Source of the DNA: an uncultured Muribaculaceae bacterium
GTDB lineage: Bacteria > Bacteroidota > Bacteroidia > Bacteroidales > Muribaculaceae
NCBI GenBank assembly: GCA_902494515.1
Contig: CABUTS010000008.1
Location: 1-62,431, forward strand
DNA: 62,431 nucleotides
Reading direction: 5' to 3'
Of this stretch, positions 1 through 8,079 are shown piece after piece. A model generated the notes under the pieces. The model made no database searches, was not told the origin of the DNA, and saw only the letters and a program-made list of their open reading frames with translations. The translations under genes and the position numbers were made by a program. Each line of letters opens with the position of its first letter. The stretch's first letter is position 1.

Positions 1-126
1 CAGGGTGGACTTGCCGGAGCCGGGGGGCGCGGTTATGACCGCCGAGGGGTTGCGCTGCAGCGACAGGTTCACTTCGGCGGCAATGTCGGCTACGGGGAGA
101 TGCTTGGCGAGGTCCGGGATGTTCAA
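1..126 (-). CDS. hrpB: HrpB-like ATP-dependent helicase, N-terminal fragment
   Basis: Only the first 42 codons lie in the window; the gene runs off the left edge. The translation contains the Walker A motif APPGSGKSTL near residues 33-42, preceded by a short helix ending LPVADI. That layout (about 30 residues, then VxxTAPPGxGKST) is typical of the DEAH-box helicase HrpB. The start appears to be TTG at 124-126: the frame has a stop only three codons upstream (the mscS stop at 136-138) and no ATG between that stop and the P-loop. It follows mscS by 9 nt on the same strand, so the two are probably co-transcribed. Another DEAH helicase is possible because so little is visible. Confidence 0.6.
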   Translation of the reverse strand, partial: MNIPDLAKHLPVADIAAEVNLSLQRNPSAVITAPPGSGKSTL

Positions 127-135
127 GGCGGGGGA

Positions 136-1068
136 TTATTTTTCGGTTGCGGGTTCCGGAACGGGGAGATGTACGTCGAGTTGCGGGAAGGGGAAGTGGA
201 TGCCGTGTTCGGGCAGTTCCTTGTAGAAGCGCTCGAGGTATTCGTAGAAAACAGGCCAGTATAGGCTGGTGTCGGTCCATGCGCGGATTGTGAGGTCTAC
301 GCTCGAGGAGTTGAGGTTGGCGACGAGGACGCTGGGGGGATTGTCGGTCTGCTTGATTCGTTCGTCGGCTTTGAACATCTCGAGGATTGCGGTGCGGGCG
401 TCGTCGACGTTGTCGCCGTAGGAGATGGCTACATCCCATGAAACGCGGCGGATTGGTTCGCGCGACCAGTTGTTGACGCTGCCGGTCGAGAGGCCGCCGT
501 TCGGAATGGAGATTGATTTGTTGTCGTAAGTGGTTATGACAGTGAAGAATATCTGAATCTCCTTTACGGTGCCGGCGTAGCCCTGGACCTCGATGTAGTC
601 GCCGATTTTATAGGGTTTGAGCAGAAGAATCAGGACACCTCCGGCGAAGTTCTGGAGTGTGCCGCTCAGGGCCATACCGATTGCAACACCGGCTGAGGCG
701 AAGATGGCGAGGAATGAGGTGGTTTCGATGCCGAGGATGCCGATGACCGTCACCAACAGTATGAAATACAGGACAATATTGACCAGCGACAGCACGAAGG
801 TCGCCAGAGATTTGTCGACGTGGCGGCGCGAGAAGATTGCCGTCAAGACTTTGTAGATCTTGCGGATAATGAACCGGCCGATGTAGAAGACGATCAGCGC
901 GATGGCAAGATTTATCATAAAGCTGACGGCTGAGTTGGCCAGACGTTCAAGCAGGTCGTTGAGCGAGAGCGATTTGAGCTCGGCGAGGTCCTGGGCAGCT
1001 TTGGATACGTGGGTGGTATCGGCGGGGACAGTCAGTCCTGGAAGCATATTCAGTTGTAAATAAGTCAT
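136..1068 (-). CDS. mscS: MscS-family small-conductance mechanosensitive channel
   Basis: This 310-residue inner-membrane protein is an ungated-by-ligand, tension-gated channel of the MscS family that releases osmolytes on hypo-osmotic shock. Three hydrophobic segments are visible at about residues 47-70, 88-113 and 118-150. The third is the Gly/Ala-rich pore helix (AIGMALSGTLQNFAGG), followed at once by the conserved YKIGDYIEVQGYAGTVKEI of the beta domain. A C-terminal alpha/beta vestibule follows and ends in a Pro-rich tail. Length matches the short MscS class. The gene lies 77 nt downstream of the C11 peptidase gene on the same strand and directly before hrpB. The spacer to the C11 gene holds a 14-bp tandem duplication. 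Confidence 0.93.
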   Translation of the reverse strand: MTYLQLNMLPGLTVPADTTHVSKAAQDLAELKSLSLNDLLERLANSAVSFMINLAIALIVFYIGRFIIRKIYKVLTAIFSRRHVDKSLATFVLSLVNIVLYFILLVTVIGILGIETTSFLAIFASAGVAIGMALSGTLQNFAGGVLILLLKPYKIGDYIEVQGYAGTVKEIQIFFTVITTYDNKSISIPNGGLSTGSVNNWSREPIRRVSWDVAISYGDNVDDARTAILEMFKADERIKQTDNPPSVLVANLNSSSVDLTIRAWTDTSLYWPVFYEYLERFYKELPEHGIHFPFPQLDVHLPVPEPATEK

Positions 1069-1101
1069 TTAATTGGAGCGAAAGTAAGTAAAAGATACGG
1101 G

Positions 1102-1129
1102 GGGAGAGTCGAGAGGGGAGAGTCGAGAG
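1102..1129. repeat. Tandem duplication, 2 x 14 bp, between C11 peptidase gene and mscS
   Basis: Two identical adjacent 14-bp units (GGGAGAGTCGAGAG) lie 16 bp beyond the C11 stop codon. They form part of a purine-rich stretch running 1099-1145 on the plus strand. This is one of several unrelated short tandem duplications at gene junctions in this window. Confidence 0.85.
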
Positions 1130-1145
1130 AGGAGGGGGGAGAGGG

Positions 1146-2309
1146 TCAGAACTGGGCCGAGGCGACGTCGGAGAACCAGGCGAGGCGCCGGTAACCTTTG
1201 GTGTCGGCGTCGGAGAGGGAGCGGAGGATAAAGGAGGAGAGGCCGCAGTGGGTGTTAATGTCGATTGAATTGAAAACCGAAGGGGTGGCGGCGTCATAGA
1301 GAACGGCGTCATCGAGAGCGGCGACGAGGCGGGAGTATGCGGCATCGGCGCCGTCGGAGGGGTTGGCATTGTGGAGCGCAGTCATGTAGTCTTTGAAATC
1401 AAAGAGATAACAGGGCTCATTGTACCTCTTGGGGCGTTCGTAGGGCTGGCCTGTATAGCCGGCGGGGAGTGCGGGCTTGGTTGCAAGGAAGTCGCGGGTC
1501 GCAGCTGCGAGTTCATCGAGGGCGGAGGCCTTGATCACTGACATCGTGCAGGTGCGGTCTTCACCGGTCATGGCGTTGTATTTGTCGAATGTCGCCTTTG
1601 CGGCGGCCACGAGGTCGGCTTTTACGTCCATCAGATAGGGGAGGGTCAGGTAATAGGGCATCCCGGCGGAGGGGAGTTCGGTGACGCTGCCGGCGAAAAC
1701 ATCCGCGCAGTGGCGGAGCTCGTATAGCGACTCGACGTTGGCCATGTGGCAGCAGTCGAAGTAAATGTAATCGAACCCTTTGCCCTCGAGAATCTGCGCG
1801 AGCATGGGTATGTCGATATTCTTCCCCTTGTCGTCGCCGAACCATAGCGGCGCGGCGCCGGTGGATTCCGGATTGCTGAAAGTCCAGCCGGTGGCGTGGC
1901 TCCAGAGGATGAGACCGTAGTTTTCGGCCGGGGCCAGTTCCTTGAATTTGGCGATTACCTCCTCCATGCGCCCGGGATCCGACGACGATATGGCGACGGG
2001 GAAGTCGAACTCAACGGTGAGACCGACGGGCGTCACACGCTTCAGAGCGGGGTGGTCGAAGTCGCGGGAGTCGTGGTAGATGTAGAGCAGGTTGTCGCCA
2101 AGCAGACCGTCATTTGCGGCGCGGATCATGTCGTTGATATTCTGTGATGCGAACGACGACAGATTGTTGTCGGCCATCATGTAGATCAGCACGGCGCGTC
2201 GGGCCTCCGGTTCGGCGGGCTCCTCCGGGTCGTCGGAGCATGAGACCGCGGTCAGCATCATACAGAGGGCGCTCAAAAGTGCGGCAAGATATTTAAGTTT
2301 CTGTTTCAA
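1146..2309 (-). CDS. Clostripain-family (C11) cysteine peptidase, lipoprotein
   Basis: The 387-residue product begins with a lipoprotein signal peptide: a hydrophobic stretch ending AVSC, with the lipidated Cys at residue 24 followed by an acidic SDDPEEPAEPE linker. The body shows the C11 clostripain signature. It starts with RRAVLIYMMADNNL, has the catalytic His in LILWSHATGW (near residue 138), and has the catalytic Cys in YFDCCHMANVE (near residue 186-187). A GS-V-ELPSAGMPY segment follows, as in Bacteroidales C11 proteins. It is likely surface- or periplasm-anchored; substrates cannot be read from the sequence. Upstream lie the terminator of the fcl operon and a GC-rich hairpin (2343-2360), so it probably has its own promoter, although no TAnnTTTG box is evident. 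Confidence 0.88.
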   Translation of the reverse strand: MKQKLKYLAALLSALCMMLTAVSCSDDPEEPAEPEARRAVLIYMMADNNLSSFASQNINDMIRAANDGLLGDNLLYIYHDSRDFDHPALKRVTPVGLTVEFDFPVAISSSDPGRMEEVIAKFKELAPAENYGLILWSHATGWTFSNPESTGAAPLWFGDDKGKNIDIPMLAQILEGKGFDYIYFDCCHMANVESLYELRHCADVFAGSVTELPSAGMPYYLTLPYLMDVKADLVAAAKATFDKYNAMTGEDRTCTMSVIKASALDELAAATRDFLATKPALPAGYTGQPYERPKRYNEPCYLFDFKDYMTALHNANPSDGADAAYSRLVAALDDAVLYDAATPSVFNSIDINTHCGLSSFILRSLSDADTKGYRRLAWFSDVASAQF

Positions 2310-2342
2310 CGGGCGTAGGATTAAATTGCTTGAATATCAGGA

Positions 2343-2360
2343 GCGCGGACGTGACCGCGC
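2343..2360. other. Short GC-rich hairpin in the leader of the C11 peptidase gene
   Basis: GCGCGG (2343-2348) and CCGCGC (2355-2360) form a perfect 6-bp stem with a 6-nt loop. It is located 34 bp upstream of the C11 start. It could be a second terminator element for the fcl operon or a leader hairpin. Confidence 0.4.
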
Positions 2361-2372
2361 TATTTATAATAA

Positions 2373-2405
2373 AACGCGCGTAAAGGGAAAATTATTACGC
2401 GCGTT
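2373..2405 (-). terminator. Rho-independent terminator after fcl
   Basis: The arms AACGCGCGTAA (2373-2383) and TTACGCGCGTT (2395-2405) pair perfectly over 11 bp around an 11-nt loop. On the minus strand the stem is followed by TTTTATTATAAAT, a T-rich tail. It sits 26 nt past the fcl stop, so it should end the gmd-fcl transcript. Confidence 0.8.
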
Positions 2406-2431
2406 CTATTTTAAATTCAAAGCATCAGCTC

Positions 2432-3376
2432 TTAGCGCTCGGCGCGCATGGGGTTGTTGAGGAAGTCCTCGTAAGCGAGGCGCAGACCGTCCTCAAGTTC
2501 CGTCTGGTACTTCCAGCCGAGCGCGGCGCTCTTGCTGACGTCGAGGAGCTTGCGGGGGGTGCCGTTGGGCTTTGAGGTGTCCCAGAGGATGCGCCCCTTG
2601 TAGCCGACAACTTTGGCGACGAGTTCGGTGAGCTCCTTGATGGTCAGCTCCTTGCCGGAACCGGCATTGACGGTCTCGTTGCCCGAATAGTTGTTCATCA
2701 GGAACACGCAGAGGTTTGCGAGGTCGTCGACGTAGAGGAATTCGCGCAACGGGCTGCCGTCGCCCCAGCAGGTGACTTCATCCAGACCCTGCTCCTTGGC
2801 TTCGTGGAAACGGCGGATGAGGGCGGGCACCACGTGGGAGTGGGTGGGATGGTAGTTGTCGTTGGGACCGTAGAGGTTGGTAGGCATTACCGAGATATAG
2901 TCGGTGCCGTACTGACGGTTGAGAAATTCGCAGTATTTCAGGCCGGAGATTTTGGCCAGGGCGTAGGCCTCGTTGGTCTTCTCGAGCTCGGAGGTGAGCA
3001 GGCAGCTCTCCTTCATGGGCTGGGGAGCCATGCGGGGGTAGATGCATGAGGAGCCGAGGAACTCGAGCTTCTTGCAGCCGTTTTTCCATGCGGAGTGAAT
3101 CACGTTCATCTCCAGGACCATATTGTCATACATGAAGTCGGCCAGAGCGTCCTGGTTGGCGATGATACCGCCGACCTTGGCGGCAGCGAGGAACACATAT
3201 TCGGGCTTCTCCTTGGCGAAGAACTCCTCGACGGCGTCCTGACGGCAGAGGTCGAGCTCATGGTGAGTGCGGGTTATGATGTTGTTGTAACCCTGACGTT
3301 TCAGTTCGCGCACAATGGCCGAACCGACCATGCCGCGGTGTCCGGCCACATAGATTTTGGCGTCTTTCTCCATCAT
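2432..3376 (-). CDS. fcl: GDP-L-fucose synthase
   Basis: This 314-residue cytoplasmic short-chain dehydrogenase is the epimerase/reductase that turns GDP-4-keto-6-deoxymannose into GDP-L-fucose with NADPH. The Rossmann motif GHRGMVGSA sits at residues 12-20. The catalytic Ser lies in LGSSCIYP and the YxxxK pair in EAYALAK (near 137-141). The family's downstream LYGPNDNYHP and GDGSPLREFLYVDDLA segments are present. Its start codon overlaps the end of gmd by 4 bp, giving tight translational coupling of two consecutive pathway steps. GDP-fucose feeds capsule and glycoprotein fucosylation in gut Bacteroidales. Confidence 0.97.
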   Translation of the reverse strand: MMEKDAKIYVAGHRGMVGSAIVRELKRQGYNNIITRTHHELDLCRQDAVEEFFAKEKPEYVFLAAAKVGGIIANQDALADFMYDNMVLEMNVIHSAWKNGCKKLEFLGSSCIYPRMAPQPMKESCLLTSELEKTNEAYALAKISGLKYCEFLNRQYGTDYISVMPTNLYGPNDNYHPTHSHVVPALIRRFHEAKEQGLDEVTCWGDGSPLREFLYVDDLANLCVFLMNNYSGNETVNAGSGKELTIKELTELVAKVVGYKGRILWDTSKPNGTPRKLLDVSKSAALGWKYQTELEDGLRLAYEDFLNNPMRAER

Positions 3377-4464
3377 TTTACAATTCCTTTCTCAAGATAT
3401 TCCACGAGGTTGAGGCGGACTTTTTCGCCGGCTTCCTCGGCGGCGACCTTGGCCATGTCGGCGTCAGTCATGATTTTTACGAGCTGCTCGAACGGAGTCT
3501 TCGCGGGGTTCCAGCCGAGGATACCCTTGGCCTTTGTGGGGTCGCCCCAGAGGTTGACGACGTCGGTGGGACGGTAGAAGTCGGGGGAAACTTCAACGAG
3601 GACCTTACCGGTCTTGACGTCGATACCCTTCTCGTCGATGCCTTCGCCTTCCCAGCGGAGCTCGATGCCGACGTTCTTGAAAGCCAGAGTAGCGAACTCA
3701 CGCACGGAGTGCTGCTCGCCGGTGGCGATGACGAAATCTTCGGGCTTGTCGTTCTGCAGAATCAGCCACATGCACTCCACGTAGTCGCGGGCGTAACCCC
3801 AGTCGCGGAGCGAGGAGAGGTTGCCGAGGTAGAGCTTCTCCTGCTTACCCTGAGCGATGCGGGCTGCTGCCAGGGTGATTTTGCGGGTGACGAAAGTTTC
3901 GCCGCGGCGCTCGGATTCGTGGTTGAAGAGGATACCGGAGCAGCAGAACATATTGTAGGCTTCGCGGTACTCCTTGATAATCCAGAAGCCGTAGAGTTTG
4001 GCTACGGCGTAGGGGCTGTAGGGGTGGAAGGGAGTGTTCTCGTTCTGGGGAACCTCCTCGACCTTGCCGTAGAGCTCGGAGGTGGAAGCCTGGTAGATAC
4101 GGCAGGTTTTCTCAAGACCGTTCATGCGGACGGCTTCAAGGACACGGAGCACGCCGACAGCGTCAACGTCGGCGGTGAACTCGGGGGAGTCGAAGGATAC
4201 CTGCACATGGCTCTGGGCAGCGAGGTTGTAGATTTCCGTGGGCTGCACCTTTTTCACAACCTGCACTACACTCATGGAGTCGCCCAGGTCGGCGTAGTGG
4301 AGATGGAAATGAGGGTGTCCTTCGAGATGAGCGATGCGTTCGCGGTAATCAACTGACGAGCGGCGGATAATACCGTGAACTTCGTAACCTTTTTCAAGCA
4401 GGAATTCCGACAGGAACGAGCCGTCCTGGCCAGTTACGCCGGTAATTAGTGCAACATTTTTCAT
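3373..4464 (-). CDS. gmd: GDP-mannose 4,6-dehydratase
   Basis: This 363-residue cytoplasmic SDR enzyme converts GDP-mannose to GDP-4-dehydro-6-deoxy-D-mannose, the first committed step to GDP-fucose. The NADP-binding GVTGQDGSFL occurs at residues 9-18. The conserved RRSS follows, along with the AAQSHVQVSFDSPEFTADVD region, the catalytic Ser/Glu in ASTSELYG, and YxxxK in SPYAVAK. FNHESERRGETFVTRKI, diagnostic of Gmd, is intact. Length is normal for the family. It is the first gene of a two-gene operon with fcl. The 124-bp upstream gap has no clear TAnnTTTG box. Confidence 0.97.
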   Translation of the reverse strand: MKNVALITGVTGQDGSFLSEFLLEKGYEVHGIIRRSSVDYRERIAHLEGHPHFHLHYADLGDSMSVVQVVKKVQPTEIYNLAAQSHVQVSFDSPEFTADVDAVGVLRVLEAVRMNGLEKTCRIYQASTSELYGKVEEVPQNENTPFHPYSPYAVAKLYGFWIIKEYREAYNMFCCSGILFNHESERRGETFVTRKITLAAARIAQGKQEKLYLGNLSSLRDWGYARDYVECMWLILQNDKPEDFVIATGEQHSVREFATLAFKNVGIELRWEGEGIDEKGIDVKTGKVLVEVSPDFYRPTDVVNLWGDPTKAKGILGWNPAKTPFEQLVKIMTDADMAKVAAEEAGEKVRLNLVEYLEKGIVK

Positions 4465-4544
4465 ATAATAACGGACTTAAATAGTGTGTCTGGGTGAGAT
4501 TGATGAAACTGATTGCGAAATCAGCCGCTTAAAGAGGGAAACCC

Positions 4545-4573
4545 GCGCCGGAAATGCCGGGCACTTCCGGCGC
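4545..4573 (-). terminator. Probable terminator after alaS
   Basis: The arms GCGCCGGAA (4545-4553) and TTCCGGCGC (4565-4573) form a 9-bp GC-rich stem, 16 nt beyond the alaS stop. On the minus strand it is followed by GGGTTTCCCTCTTT, a moderately T-rich tail. Confidence 0.6.
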
Positions 4574-4588
4574 ATGTATGGGAATATT

Positions 4589-7213
4589 TCAGAAGTTTTC
4601 TTTCAGAGAGGAGAATGCGGCGGAGAGACCTGCGGAATCCTTGCCGCCGGCCTGGGCGAAACCGGGCTGACCGCCGCCGCCACCCTTGATGGCCTTGGCA
4701 GCTTCGCGCACCATCTTCGATGCGTTGAAGCGGTCGGTGAGGTCGTTGGTGAGCATCACGGTCAGGAGGGGTTTGCCTGTGACGTCGCAGGTTGCGGCGA
4801 TGAAGGCGGTGTTCTCAGGCGACAGCTCGCGGACACGGAAGGCGATGTTCTTAACAATTTCGGGGATGCGGATGCCGGTGACTTCAACAACCTTGATGCC
4901 GTTGACGTCGCGGGCCTGACCGAGAAGTTCGTTGGCAATGTTGTTGACGCGCTCCTTCATGTATTCTTCGGCCTGCTGGTGGAGCTCGGCGTTCTCCTCG
5001 ATTGCTTTGCGGAGGGCGCCGACCACGTCGGGAGCGTTGTGGAGGAGCTGGCCGATCTGGTAGAGGGTGTTCTGGATGTCTTCGACGACATCTTCGACTT
5101 TGGCGCCGGTGATGGCCTCGATACGGCGGATGCCGGCGGCGATGGAGCTCTCGGAGATGATTTTGATCATGCCGATATTGCCGGTGTTGGGCACATGGGT
5201 GCCGCCGCAGAGCTCAATGGAGTCGCCGTAGCGGATTACGCGGACCTCATCGCCGTACTTCTCGCCGAAGAGTGCCATGGCGCCCATCTTGCGGGCTTCC
5301 GCGATGGGCATATTGCGGTGCTCGTCGAGGGGTGTGGCCTCGCGGACATATTTGTTGGCCAGACGTTCGACTTTTTTCAGCTCTTCGGGGGTAACCTTCT
5401 GGAAATGAGAGAAGTCGAAGCGGAGAACATCGGGCGAAACGAATGAACCTTTCTGCTCTACATGGGTGCCGAGCACCTCGCGGAGAGCGTGGTGGAGCAG
5501 GTGGGTTGCGGTGTGGTTGCAGGAGGTTGCACGGCGGGCGTCGGCGTCGATGCGGGCTTCGAAAGTGACGTCGAGCTCGGCGGGGAGCTTGTGGGTCAGG
5601 TGTACGCCGATGCCGTTCTCGCGCTTGGTGTCGAAGATTTCGATGACCTCGTCGCCGTAGGTCAGTGTACCGCGGTCGCCGACCTGGCCGCCCATTTCGG
5701 CGTAGAAGGGGGTCTGCGAGAGGATAATCTGGTAATATTCCTTGTTCTTCTGCTTAACCTTGCGGTAGCGGAGAATATGGGCGGGACATTCGGTGCAGTC
5801 GTAGCCTACGAATTCCTGGTCGCCGTCGCGGAGCACCACCCAGTCGGAGGTCTCGACAGCGGCGGCGTTGCGGGCGCGCTGCTTCTGCTGAGCCATTTCG
5901 GCGTCGAAGCCGGCCTGGTCGAGGGTCATGTCGTTCTCCTTGAGAATCAGCTCGGTGAGGTCGAGGGGGAAACCGTATGTGTCGTAGAGCACGAAGGCTT
6001 CCTTGCCGGAGATTTCGTTTTTCCCCTCCTTGCGGGCGGCGGCGATGGCGCGCTCCAGGAGGCTTATGCCGTTGGAGAGGGTGCGGAGGAAAGCGTCCTC
6101 CTCCTCTTTAGTGACCTTCATGATGAGGTCGCGCTGGCGGGCGATTTCAGGATAGGCTGCGCCCATCAGCTCGATGAGGGTGTCGACGAGCTTATAAAGG
6201 AAAGCTTCCTTCTGGTCGAGGAATGTGTAGGCGTAGCGGACGGCGCGGCGCAGGATGCGGCGGATTACGTAGCCGGCCTTGGCGTTGGAGGGAAGCTGGC
6301 TGTCGGCGATGGAGAAGGCGATGGTTCGGATGTGGTCGGCGATTACGCGCATGGCGATGTCGACCTTCTCGTCCTCGCCGTATTTCTTGCCTGAAAGTTC
6401 GGCGATGCGGGCGATCATCGGGGTGAAGACGTCGGTGTCGTAGTTCGAGGTCTTTCCCTGAAGAGCCATGCAGAGACGCTCGAAGCCCATGCCGGTGTCG
6501 ATAACCTTGGCGGGGAGGGGTTCGAGGGTGTGGTCGGCCTTGCGGTTGAACTGCATAAACACGAGGTTCCAGATTTCGATTACCTGAGGGTGGTCCTTGT
6601 TGACCATCTCGGCGCCGCTGATTTTGGCGCGCTCCTCTTCGGGGCGGAGGTCGATATGGATTTCGGAGCAGGGACCGCAGGGGCCGGTCTCACCCATTTC
6701 CCAGAAGTTGTCGTGCTTGTTGCCGTTGATGATGTGGGATTTGGGGAGGTGTTTCTCCCAGTAGGAGGCTGCTTCGTCGTCGCGGCTGAGGCCTTCGGAT
6801 TCGGCACCTTCGAATACTGTAGCATAGAGGTGCTCGGGATCGAGGCCGAGAACATCCACGAGATATTCCCATGCCCAGTCGATGGCTTCCTTCTTGAAGT
6901 AGTCGCCGAACGACCAGTTGCCGAGCATTTCGAACATTGTGTGATGATAGGTGTCATGGCCTACTTCCTCCAGGTCGTTGTGCTTGCCGCTGACGCGGAG
7001 GCACTTCTGGGAGTCGGTGACACGGGTCCATTTGGGGGCCTTGTTGCCGAGGATGATATCTTTGAACTGATTCATGCCGGCGTTGGTGAACATCAGGGTG
7101 GGGTCGTCCTTGATAACCATAGGGGCGGACGGAACAATCTGATGGCCCTTAGACTGGAAAAACTGCTTGAACGATTCGCGAATCTCGTTGGCAGTCTGAG
7201 GTTTAGAATTCAT
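4589..7213 (-). CDS. alaS: Alanyl-tRNA synthetase
   Basis: This 874-residue cytoplasmic class II synthetase charges tRNA-Ala and edits mischarged Ser/Gly. The class II catalytic core fills about residues 1-450, with MFTNAGMNQFKD and the GPCGPCSEIH loop. The editing domain carries the zinc-type HxxxH in HTATHLLHHAL and the CxxxH of ELCGGTHVPNTGNIG. The C-Ala domain ends with the glycine-rich KGGGGGQPGFAQAGG. Length matches bacterial AlaS. The gene is monocistronic in appearance: a strong promoter sits 38-69 bp upstream and a hairpin terminator lies just downstream. The divergent merR gene shares its upstream region. Confidence 0.98.
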   Translation of the reverse strand: MNSKPQTANEIRESFKQFFQSKGHQIVPSAPMVIKDDPTLMFTNAGMNQFKDIILGNKAPKWTRVTDSQKCLRVSGKHNDLEEVGHDTYHHTMFEMLGNWSFGDYFKKEAIDWAWEYLVDVLGLDPEHLYATVFEGAESEGLSRDDEAASYWEKHLPKSHIINGNKHDNFWEMGETGPCGPCSEIHIDLRPEEERAKISGAEMVNKDHPQVIEIWNLVFMQFNRKADHTLEPLPAKVIDTGMGFERLCMALQGKTSNYDTDVFTPMIARIAELSGKKYGEDEKVDIAMRVIADHIRTIAFSIADSQLPSNAKAGYVIRRILRRAVRYAYTFLDQKEAFLYKLVDTLIELMGAAYPEIARQRDLIMKVTKEEEDAFLRTLSNGISLLERAIAAARKEGKNEISGKEAFVLYDTYGFPLDLTELILKENDMTLDQAGFDAEMAQQKQRARNAAAVETSDWVVLRDGDQEFVGYDCTECPAHILRYRKVKQKNKEYYQIILSQTPFYAEMGGQVGDRGTLTYGDEVIEIFDTKRENGIGVHLTHKLPAELDVTFEARIDADARRATSCNHTATHLLHHALREVLGTHVEQKGSFVSPDVLRFDFSHFQKVTPEELKKVERLANKYVREATPLDEHRNMPIAEARKMGAMALFGEKYGDEVRVIRYGDSIELCGGTHVPNTGNIGMIKIISESSIAAGIRRIEAITGAKVEDVVEDIQNTLYQIGQLLHNAPDVVGALRKAIEENAELHQQAEEYMKERVNNIANELLGQARDVNGIKVVEVTGIRIPEIVKNIAFRVRELSPENTAFIAATCDVTGKPLLTVMLTNDLTDRFNASKMVREAAKAIKGGGGGQPGFAQAGGKDSAGLSAAFSSLKENF

Positions 7214-7250
7214 CTTTATATGACGCGTTATTTTTTTTGAATTTCGGGTG

Positions 7251-7282
7251 CAAAATTACGAAAAAATCCTTATTTTTGCAAA
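7251..7282 (-). promoter_or_regulatory. Bacteroidales sigma-ABfr promoter for alaS
   Basis: On the minus strand TTTG (7282-7279) is followed after exactly 20 bp by TAATTTTG (7258-7251). This is a full match to the Bacteroidales TTTG-N19-21-TAnnTTTG consensus. Expected transcription start is about 7244, giving a leader of roughly 30 nt before the alaS ATG. Confidence 0.85.
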
Positions 7283-7382
7283 TTAAACAGGAGGTTACGG
7301 TGAGCTTTTAACCTTGTAATGCTCATAGGCCCTTTATAATACAGGATTTTGACCTTATTTAACCCTGAAATAAGCAGAGTCA

Positions 7383-7724
7383 ATGTCAGCTGAAAAGTTA
7401 GAGAAAAAATATTATAAAATATCGGAGGTCGCCGACATAGTCGGGCAGCCCGCATCGACTCTGCGCTTCTGGGAGAGTCAGTTCGCCATGATTTCCCCGA
7501 AGCGGAATGCTGCCGGGACACGGTTCTACACCGCTTCGGACATCGAACACCTCCGCATGGTCAAGTATCTGATCAAGGACAAGGGGCTCCGCATCGAAGC
7601 CGCCCGCGAAGTGCTGAAAAACAACCATACCGGCGTCTCGCGCCGTGCCGAGGCTCTTGACCGCCTCATCTCGGTCCGCAGCCGCGTGGCCCAGTTGCTC
7701 GACACCCTCAATTCTCTCCGCTGA
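7383..7724 (+). CDS. MerR-family transcriptional regulator (short form)
   Basis: The 113-residue protein is little more than a MerR winged helix-turn-helix. KYYKISEVADIVGQPASTLR gives the HTH, RFYTASDIEHLRMVKYLI the wing and second helix pair, and a C-terminal helix (RAEALDRLISVRSRVAQLLDTL) the dimerisation coil. There is no effector-binding or metal-Cys domain. This short form is widespread in Bacteroidales, where it is annotated simply as MerR family; its target is unknown. It is divergent from alaS. A lone TATTTTTG (7271-7278) could be its -7 box, but no TTTG lies at the right spacing. A terminator follows 48 nt after the stop. Confidence 0.88.
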   Translation: MSAEKLEKKYYKISEVADIVGQPASTLRFWESQFAMISPKRNAAGTRFYTASDIEHLRMVKYLIKDKGLRIEAAREVLKNNHTGVSRRAEALDRLISVRSRVAQLLDTLNSLR

Positions 7725-7772
7725 GGTCCCCTGTTGAGGTAACGGTCAACTGAAATCAGACTACCACAAAAA

Positions 7773-7800
7773 AAGATGGCCGGCGGGAACCGGCCATCTT
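7773..7800 (+). terminator. Bidirectional rho-independent terminator after merR
   Basis: AAGATGGCCGG (7773-7783) pairs perfectly with CCGGCCATCTT (7790-7800) around a 6-nt CGGGAA loop. It is preceded by a run of A (7768-7774), so it would also act on transcripts from the right on the minus strand. Confidence 0.8.
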
Positions 7801-7820
7801 CACGTTTCAACTATTTATTT

Positions 7821-8004
7821 ATGAGAGCCTCAGTATCTGGTATCACTACCCGATAAAAAGGACGAGGGATGCAATAATATTTTTTTGCATGAGGGAAGTA
7901 ATGTTATTTTATGAATATAACAAAAGCTGCATGCAAAAAGATGAAGCCAAATGCGCTAAAAGTGCTTAAAGTTGTTTAACGGTATTGGCTGCTGAGGCTC
8001 TCAT
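7821..8004. mobile_element. Putative MITE-like element with 13-bp terminal inverted repeats
   Basis: ATGAGAGCCTCAG (7821-7833) and its exact reverse complement CTGAGGCTCTCAT (7992-8004) bound a 184-bp AT-rich, non-coding segment. A third copy with one mismatch, ATGAGAGCGTCAG (8071-8083), overlaps the stop codon of the neighbouring DUF3108 gene. No clear target-site duplication is seen. It may be a small non-autonomous element, or a duplicated and inverted gene end. Confidence 0.35.
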
Positions 8005-8064
8005 TTAAGTTAATTTGCAGTCTCATTAAGTTAATACTTAATTTGAATGTCCGATTAAGTTAAT
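8005..8064. repeat. Three direct repeats of TTAAGTTAAT
   Basis: The 10-mer occurs at 8005-8014, 8026-8035 and 8055-8064, with spacings of 21 and 29 bp. They lie just beyond the DUF3108 stop on that gene's strand. They could be protein-binding sites or a degenerate tandem duplication. Confidence 0.55.
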
Positions 8065-8079
8065 TTTTTAATGAGAGCG

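Larger units (their letters stand above)
7725..8079. other. Intergenic region with terminator, inverted-repeat element and TTAAGTTAAT repeats
   Basis: No coding sequence is evident in these 355 bp. From left to right they hold a terminator (7773-7800), an AT-rich segment bounded by perfect 13-bp inverted repeats (7821-8004), and three direct copies of TTAAGTTAAT starting at 8005, 8026 and 8055. The segment is visibly AT-richer than the genes on both sides. Confidence 0.7.

Noticed and set aside
4484..7240. Long plus-strand open frames opposite alaS (4484-5446, 5462-6394, 6530-7240)
   Set aside because: Gly/Val/Glu-rich translations are mirror images of the alaS codon bias in GC-rich DNA; alaS is certain and no promoter or domain supports the opposite strand.
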